NCBI GenBank assembly: GCA_020186115.1
Contig: WSYJ01000086.1
Location: forward strand, 1-64,000
Reading direction: 5' to 3'
From: Histomonas meleagridis
Taxonomy: Eukaryota; Parabasalia; Tritrichomonadida; Dientamoebidae
Length of the DNA stretch: 64,000 nucleotides
Position 1 is the first letter of the stretch, and every line of letters begins with the position of its first letter. Shown here piece by piece: positions 59,015-64,000 of the stretch. The notes below the pieces were generated by a model, which saw nothing but the letters and a program-made list of their open reading frames with translations, had not been told where the DNA came from and searched no databases. A program made the translations under genes and the position numbers.

Positions 59015-59581
59015 TTAGCAACATTTATTTTCTTCTTTCCTTTCAATTGGTAAAGGTGCAGCGACATCTTTTTTGTTATTTTCTGGTTGTTTTAAGAATA
59101 TATCTGCAATTATTTCAAACAATTTATCAACTCCTTCGCCAGTTTTCGCAGACACTTCAATGTATTCTGAAACGTTACGCTCTTTTACATATTTTTCGGC
59201 ATTGCTAGGATCAATAACTCTTCTATCTTCTAAATCTATTTTATTTCCTGCAACAATAATTGGAATCCCTGGTGGAGCCTTGCTTTCTAATTCATTCAAC
59301 CAAATGTCAAGGGATGTAAAACTATCGATATTTGTAACATCAAAACAAACAATAGCCACACCTGCTGATCTAAAATACATTGGAGCAAGAGCTCTGTACT
59401 TTTCCTGTCCTGCGGTATCCCAGATTTGAAGAGTTGCAACTCCTTTTGATGTTGTCATTTTATGGGTTTGAAAAGCTGCTCCAATTGTTGGAGATGTCGT
59501 CTCCCTAAACCTATGGTTTGTAAACCGGTCTATGATTGACGTTTTTCCTACTTGTGTATCTCCAGTCACAACAACTTTCAT
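59015..59581 (-). CDS. Rab GTPase, Rab5-like
   Basis: The protein is 188 residues from ATG 59581. All five G motifs are present: GDTQVGKTS (P-loop), TSPTIGAAF (switch I Thr), LQIWDTAGQEKYRALAPMYF (DTAGQE, switch II), AGNKIDLED (NKxD) and EVSAKTGEGV (SAK). The C-terminus EENKCC carries a double-Cys prenylation site. The switch I/II text is closest to the Rab5/21/22 group. Such GTPases control early endosome fusion. It is upstream of, and co-oriented with, a VPS9 GEF candidate. Confidence 0.93.
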   Translation of the reverse strand: MKVVVTGDTQVGKTSIIDRFTNHRFRETTSPTIGAAFQTHKMTTSKGVATLQIWDTAGQEKYRALAPMYFRSAGVAIVCFDVTNIDSFTSLDIWLNELESKAPPGIPIIVAGNKIDLEDRRVIDPSNAEKYVKERNVSEYIEVSAKTGEGVDKLFEIIADIFLKQPENNKKDVAAPLPIERKEENKCC

Positions 59582-59993
59582 TTCTGTTTTAGCCTAGCCT
59601 TTCTTTTTCAATCTAACAAAGTTAGTGAAAATCATAACCTCATAAATAATCAAATAAAAAGTGCCTCACTCGTTCCAATCCTCCATAAGTTGTTCATTTT
59701 TTGGAAAATTCCTTCGTTTAAAAATATCGATCTGTCTTGCAAGGCATTCTTTTAAATTAACAAAAAATGGTTTGGAATTGTTTGCGTTTTAAAATGAATC
59801 TTTTATATTGAAATTTTTCTCAAAAAAAAAATTAATTACATTTTGAATACTTTTATCCCCTTGCTCAGGAACATGGTTTGCTGGCGAAATTAGTGGAATC
59901 TGAGCTCAGATTCCCAGTGAAGAAGTAGCTTTTGTTTACATTGTCAGTTTTTCGTGATATAAACGTATTTTTTGAGGTGGCCACGACCACAAA
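59582..59993. other. divergent intergenic region
   Basis: No gene is seen. The AAAAAGTGCCTCACTCG motif near 59660 resembles the recurring CACTTTTT-type words. Confidence 0.4.
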
Positions 59994-60704
59994 ATGAGCG
60001 AAACCTTGTATTTCCATAGCTTTATACCCCATAAACATCGTTTGATGACTTTAGTTGGTTTCATAAGGACACATATTTCAGATACTATTATTGTTGGTTG
60101 CAATGGTACTTCAACAACAAAATTTCTTTCAATTTTCTTTAATAACTTGGATATCAGAGCCGGAAGCATCAGTGGAAAAATGCCTACTAAAGCAGCTCCT
60201 GAAGAGCCACCTGAATTAATGCCTGAACTGATTAGAAAAGAACTTCAGCGTTTTAATGAAGGAGAATTAAAACTAATTTTTGTTTCACAGCAATTATTAC
60301 CGTCATACGATTTTATAAAACCTAAGTACTTCCTACAGTATGACATTCCAAGCAAAACTATTGATGAGATAAAAATAATTAACCATTTGAAACCAGACAA
60401 ATTCGTCCTTTTCTTGGATAAATCCCAAGAAAAATACGTCACAGATTTCGAAAGAGATGCCAAAATAGAGTCTAAGGAATTGCCTTTTAATGAAAAGAAA
60501 ATTCCAAATATATACGATGAATTGGAAAAGTTGCTTAAGAAGAGCTTTCCACTCTATGAAAGCTCTGAGAAAGCATACCGCGAGTTGATAAGGACATATG
60601 TAAATCATGAAAACAAAGATATTTTCTGTGCTCGGCAACTTCCCTTACTTGATGTTGCACACTCGTTTGGTATTAAGGCTCCTCCAAAACTTCCTTTAGA
60701 ATAA
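59994..60704 (+). CDS. truncated, degenerate DEAD-box helicase relative (RecA2 + DUF4217)
   Basis: The protein is 236 residues from ATG 59994. Only the second half of a nucleolar Has1/DDX18/DDX10-like helicase is present: HKHRLMTLVGFIRTH, TIIVGCNGTSTTKFLSIFF (motif IV region), YFLQYDIPSKTIDEIK, KFVLFLDKSQEKYVTDF and the DUF4217 tail KAYRELIRTYVNHENKDIFC with SFGIKAPPKLPLE. The entire RecA1 domain (Walker A, DEAD, SAT) is missing. Motif V (RGLD) and motif VI (HRxGRxxR) have been replaced (KTIDEIKIINHLK). It cannot hydrolyse ATP. The frame is open and well preserved, so a scaffolding role in ribosome assembly is possible. Confidence 0.75.
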   Translation: MSETLYFHSFIPHKHRLMTLVGFIRTHISDTIIVGCNGTSTTKFLSIFFNNLDIRAGSISGKMPTKAAPEEPPELMPELIRKELQRFNEGELKLIFVSQQLLPSYDFIKPKYFLQYDIPSKTIDEIKIINHLKPDKFVLFLDKSQEKYVTDFERDAKIESKELPFNEKKIPNIYDELEKLLKKSFPLYESSEKAYRELIRTYVNHENKDIFCARQLPLLDVAHSFGIKAPPKLPLE

Positions 60705-60923
60705 ATCTTATTTTAAAATAAATAAAAATCATTAATTTGATATTTTTTACAATTGTAAAAACTCTTAAGAAACTAATCACAATGAAAAACTTAACAATGT
60801 TTTAAGATTTTTTTATCGATGATACATGTTTTTCGCCTAATAAAAGCTACTAATACAACAGTGATGTGAAATAACTGAAATTTTTATTGAAACAAAACCG
60901 TCAAAAAACCGCGCCAAAAAATA
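60705..60923. other. short intergenic region
   Basis: AT-rich spacer of about 220 bp between two co-oriented genes. Nothing notable is seen. Confidence 0.3.
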
Positions 60924-61511
60924 ATGGACGATATAGACTCGTTCTCAGTTATAAATCTTAACACTGGGGTGACCTCACCAGAAATTATGGAAAGTGTAAG
61001 TATTGATGATTCCAAAGAAACCAAAAACAGAAGACCTCCAAATGCATATATATTATATTGTTTAGAAAAACGAAGTTCATTCAGAGAGAAATATCCAGAA
61101 AAACCAAATATTGAAATATCAAAAATGCTGGGAGAGGAATGGAAAAATTTAGATGAATCAATAAAAAGACCATACAAAGAAAAAGCTAAAGAAATGCAGA
61201 AAGAATTCAAAGCAAAACATCCAGAATACAAGTACGAGAAAGCTAGAAAAAAGAGGCAAGAGCAAGAACTTCTTTTACAGAAATCCAAAACAACATTACC
61301 AGAACATCTCGCAAATCTTCCTCAAAATGTTCTCAACAACATTTTGATTGGGTACCTTTCTTTTTATTCGATAAATGGTAAAGGAGATATGTCCGCAGCC
61401 AATTCAGCATTACAGAGAATGACAACACCAAACTACCAATTTCAATCGCAACAACAGCTTCCTGACAATTGTTTTAACTCTATATTTGACCCAGATGATC
61501 AAAATCAATAA
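60924..61511 (+). CDS. HMG-box protein
   Basis: The protein is 195 residues from ATG 60924. A 30-residue acidic/Ser-Thr lead is followed by an HMG box (about 34-105): RRPPNAYILYCLEKRSSFRE, KPNIEISKMLGEEWKNLDES, IKRPYKEKAKEMQKEFKAKH, PEYKY. The pattern (RPxNAYxxYxxxxR, EISKxLGxxWKxLxxxxKxPYxxxAxxxxxxHxxxxPxYKY) resembles sequence-specific SOX/MATA-type boxes. A short basic stretch and a Gln/Asn-rich tail follow. It likely bends DNA as a transcription factor or chromatin protein. Confidence 0.9.
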   Translation: MDDIDSFSVINLNTGVTSPEIMESVSIDDSKETKNRRPPNAYILYCLEKRSSFREKYPEKPNIEISKMLGEEWKNLDESIKRPYKEKAKEMQKEFKAKHPEYKYEKARKKRQEQELLLQKSKTTLPEHLANLPQNVLNNILIGYLSFYSINGKGDMSAANSALQRMTTPNYQFQSQQQLPDNCFNSIFDPDDQNQ

Positions 61512-62007
61512 ATATCGTTCGTGGGATATTTATAATTTTTGAAATATAAAGTAAGGAGATAAAAATTAAGACTTTCTCCACAAAAAATGTTTGCGTTATG
61601 TTATAAAGGGGAATCAGCTAAAATTTTATTCACTATTTTAATCTTGAAAACAGAAATCAAATTTATTGTGTCATAAAATACTTTAGGTGAATAGTGTAAA
61701 AAATGTTTAATGTCTTTTTCCACAGAAACTATAAATCATGAAATTATGTATCCTTATATTACACATCATATATCAATTAAAAAAAGCACTTAAATTAACC
61801 TTTGAAGAAGATTTGCTTTCCCTTGTTATTAAAGCTTTTCATTTTTATGTAATTATTATTTGATTTCCAAAATGAAAATAAAAACAGCAGAAAAAGTTTT
61901 TATATGATACTTTAAAACAATGTATTTCTTTATTATGAAGGATTATATTTAATTACAGTATGTAAAAAGCAGGAAAATTAGACTTATTAAATTGACAATC
62001 TCTGTTT
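61512..62007. other. intergenic region, no gene seen
   Basis: It is AT-rich throughout. The only notable signal is the Inr at the far end, before the QNG1 gene. Confidence 0.4.
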
Positions 62008-62010
62008 GAA

Positions 62011-62016
62011 TCACTC
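62011..62016 (+). promoter_or_regulatory. Initiator (Inr) of QNG1
   Basis: TCACTC lies about 11 bases before ATG 62022 and fits the TCA(+1)Y(T/A) Inr used in trichomonads. Confidence 0.5.
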
Positions 62017-62021
62017 GAAAC

Positions 62022-63008
62022 ATGACTAAAGTTGCAGAGTCAGCGGAATTCATCTGCAATAACGCAAATAACATAAAGCTTGGACCAGAAGAAAACTTTA
62101 GGAAGGCGGCAGAAGTCCTTGAACCTCTTGTTAACGCTTACAAACCAGAAAATTGGGCCGAAAGTAATCTTCATCCTGGATATTTTGATCCAAAGCAAAA
62201 AGCTTCCTGGATTTTTCTTACTGATACGCTCAATTTTGCTTTCTGGGCAGAAAAAGATCAGCCACTTTTTACAGTTAAATATAATGATAAATTATATACA
62301 GGATATATGTCTCTTGTTGCAGCAATAAGACGTGCCGTTGATCAAGGTAAGCCAATTCTTAGTCCAGAATTCTGGCAAAATTGCACTTCTGCTGATATCA
62401 AAGATATTTTCAGTTCAGAAACAACCACAGAAATTCCACTTTTGGACTACAGAATAGAAGTTCTTCATGAAGCAGGAAGCTATATTATGAAAAACTTTAA
62501 TGGTTGCACATATGAAATGATAAAATCCACAAAAAATTCTGCTGTAAATCTTGTTAACTTAGTCAGCACGAACCTCAAAAGCTATTGTGATAAATACACC
62601 TATAAAGGAAGGGAAGTCTTTTTCTTGAAGCGAGCTCAAATTTTAGCAGCAGATTTACATTTTGCTTTTTTGGCTGACAATGATCCTGTTTGTCACTTCA
62701 ACGACATAGATAAGCTTACTATGTTTGCTGATTATCGAGTTCCACAAGCATTGAACTATTTCGGATTAATTATTTATAGCGATGAATTGATGACAAAATT
62801 ACGAGAAGATCCGCACTTACAGCCTGGCTGCGAGATGGAGTGCGAAATTCGCGGCTGTTCGATCCATTCCGTTGAGAAGCTGAAAAAGTTTATGAAGGAA
62901 ATTCACCCGTCAGTTTTGATCGACTTCATCCTTTGGGATTACGCCAAAGCTAATTCAGAGAAAATGAATCACATCCCAATTCACAAAACAAGAAGCGTAT
63001 TCTATTAA
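62022..63008 (+). CDS. QNG1: queuosine-5'-phosphate N-glycosylase/hydrolase (DUF2419)
   Basis: The protein is 328 residues from ATG 62022, with an Inr just upstream. Family text is present in order: WIFLTDTLNFAFWAEKDQPL, YTGYMSLVAAIRRAVDQGKP, VFFLKRAQILAADLHFAFLA, LTMFADYRVPQALNYFGLI, GCEMECEIRGCSIHSVEKLK and IDFILWDYAK near the end. QNG1 (human C9orf64, DUF2419) releases queuine from queuosine 5'-phosphate so that it can be used for tRNA modification. Length matches the family (about 340). A parasite living on host or bacterial nutrients would use it to salvage queuine. No transit peptide is visible. Confidence 0.92.
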   Translation: MTKVAESAEFICNNANNIKLGPEENFRKAAEVLEPLVNAYKPENWAESNLHPGYFDPKQKASWIFLTDTLNFAFWAEKDQPLFTVKYNDKLYTGYMSLVAAIRRAVDQGKPILSPEFWQNCTSADIKDIFSSETTTEIPLLDYRIEVLHEAGSYIMKNFNGCTYEMIKSTKNSAVNLVNLVSTNLKSYCDKYTYKGREVFFLKRAQILAADLHFAFLADNDPVCHFNDIDKLTMFADYRVPQALNYFGLIIYSDELMTKLREDPHLQPGCEMECEIRGCSIHSVEKLKKFMKEIHPSVLIDFILWDYAKANSEKMNHIPIHKTRSVFY

Positions 63009-63616
63009 CTCAAGTTATTGATTGGATTATTTTTTAATTGATAATCAATAAAATATAAAATTAAAATATTTAAGAAGAAGAACATTTAATTTACATATTT
63101 TTAACACTCTGTTTATTTATTTTATTTAAAATAAGAAAACGATATATTGGAATGATTGCTTGTAATGTAGTATGATAGTATTAGCAATTGATCTAAAAAA
63201 TAATCTTTTTTAAGTTTTTCTTCAGTTTAATTTAGAGAGTTCTAATATATGTATAGGGTGCCCAACTCCAAGTGTAGCATCTCAATGTATAAACATAATT
63301 AAATAAACTTCATAAGTTATACTTAAAATAATTTAAATAAATATTATTATGAATTCTTTTATTCGTTAAAAAAAATTATATTTATGGGTCGAACTTAAAT
63401 GTCATTTTTACTAACCAGTTATATGATTCCGTAAAATTAGACGACATTAAAAAAATAAATGAAAAAATTTTATATGTCCTTGCTTAAGAACCGTTTGCAT
63501 CAGTTCTTTATATTATATAGCTAACATCACGGGCATTCCAAAAAGCGTAATACTTTTTCTTCAATTAATTTCGGGAAAAAACAAATAACAAACAGAAAAA
63601 GTATATTTTCACACAT
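63009..63616. other. convergent 3' intergenic region
   Basis: No gene is supported. AT-rich with short TA-rich tracts. Confidence 0.4.
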
Positions 63617-64000
63617 TTATTTTCTTCCTTCTCTCTTTCTTGGCGCGTACACGTCATTATTTTGAGGCCTATCAAGATCTCTAAGCAAAGCCTGCTCGTG
63701 CCTACTTTCTCTTGTAGTTGTATCTTCATTTGTAAGATGCGTCCACTTCGTACGTCCTTTCTTACCATAGTCGTCACCTCTGACGTACATTTCCTTGGGT
63801 AGAGCTGTTTTATCCATAAGATCGTCACCGACAGCGGTTGTGAAATCACGCTGAAGAAGTTCTTGCGCGCGCTCGGACGTTGTGTTCTTAGTGAAGGCAC
63901 CAACGTGGTAGTATTTCTGCATAAGCTTCATGTGACCACGTTTCTTCTTATGTTGCTTCTTAAGTTTGGCAAGTTCAAGATCGCTCATAGATTGTTGTTG
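63617..64000 (-). CDS. MFAP1: MFAP1/Spp381-like spliceosomal protein, partial (runs off window)
   Basis: The C-terminal part of the family is clear: HMKLMQKYYHVGAFTKN, ELLQRDFTTAVGDDLMDKTA, LPKEMYVRGDDYGKKGRTKW, THLTNEDTT (compare KFLQKYYHRGAFF, RDFSAPTLEDHFNKTILPKVMQVK, GRSGRTKYTHLxDQDTT). An internal ATG at 63988 gives 123 residues, but the frame stays open to the window end (Gln-rich just upstream). Full-length MFAP1 is over 400 residues, so the true start is probably to the right of the window. MFAP1 is a component of the spliceosome B complex. The tail ends in a basic KREGRK. Confidence 0.8.
   Translation of the reverse strand, partial: QQQSMSDLELAKLKKQHKKKRGHMKLMQKYYHVGAFTKNTTSERAQELLQRDFTTAVGDDLMDKTALPKEMYVRGDDYGKKGRTKWTHLTNEDTTTRESRHEQALLRDLDRPQNNDVYAPRKREGRK

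Overview
The window looks like nuclear DNA of a parabasalid protist, most likely Tritrichomonas (T. foetus) or a close relative. The reasons are strongly AT-rich DNA, essentially intron-free genes, a trichomonad-only Initiator-binding (IBP39-type) protein, TCA-type Initiator elements a few bases upstream of several ATGs, and typical trichomonad repeats: Maverick/Polinton and mariner remnants, a BspA-like leucine-rich fragment and ankyrin fragments. The species is an inference. The eukaryotic, parabasalid-type assignment is firm.

Left part (1-20.4 kb) is a graveyard of mobile and duplicated DNA. Positions 1-5142 hold broken Maverick genes: two copies of a probable virion protein in opposite orientation, a small ORF and an integrase. 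A dead 1285-bp mariner is inserted in the second virion-gene copy. BspA and Maverick integrase/DNA polymerase B pieces lie around one intact Stealth-type phosphotransferase gene (7970-9109). From 11.0 to 15.0 kb there are remnants of a virus-like replication gene set: SF3 helicase, HNH nuclease and RuvC-like resolvase. The resolvase ORF is bracketed by a near-perfect 207-bp inverted repeat and sits among short modular repeats. Next come a clathrin-adaptor fragment, degenerate ankyrin units with intron-like spacers, a histone H3 gene with a 1-bp frameshift, a MITE-like element and a second, truncated Stealth fragment.

Right part (20.4-64 kb) is ordinary gene-dense core genome with short intergenic regions. 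It encodes a RhoGEF-kelch fusion, an R2R3 Myb, a DegT-like aminotransferase relative without a visible PLP lysine, a DENN protein, CapZ alpha, a tetra-beta-thymosin protein, an ARM-like protein, a large multipass membrane receptor, a giant coiled-coil protein, tRNA-Phe, an XRN-type 5'-3' exonuclease, bystin, IBP39-like, thioredoxin, a HELQ/POLQ-type helicase, dynein LC8, PIN1, a coiled-coil protein, TRAPPC1, a VPS9 protein, a Rab5-like GTPase, a truncated DEAD-box relative, an HMG-box protein, the queuosine-salvage enzyme QNG1 and a partial MFAP1.

Functional themes are actin control (CapZ, thymosin repeats, RhoGEF), vesicle traffic (DENN, TRAPPC1, VPS9, Rab), transcription and chromatin (IBP39, Myb, HMG, H3, winged-helix protein) and RNA processing (XRN, bystin, MFAP1, QNG1). 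Several apparent upstream start codons in these genes are TTG or GTG. I moved those starts to the first plausible ATG, guided where possible by an Initiator element.
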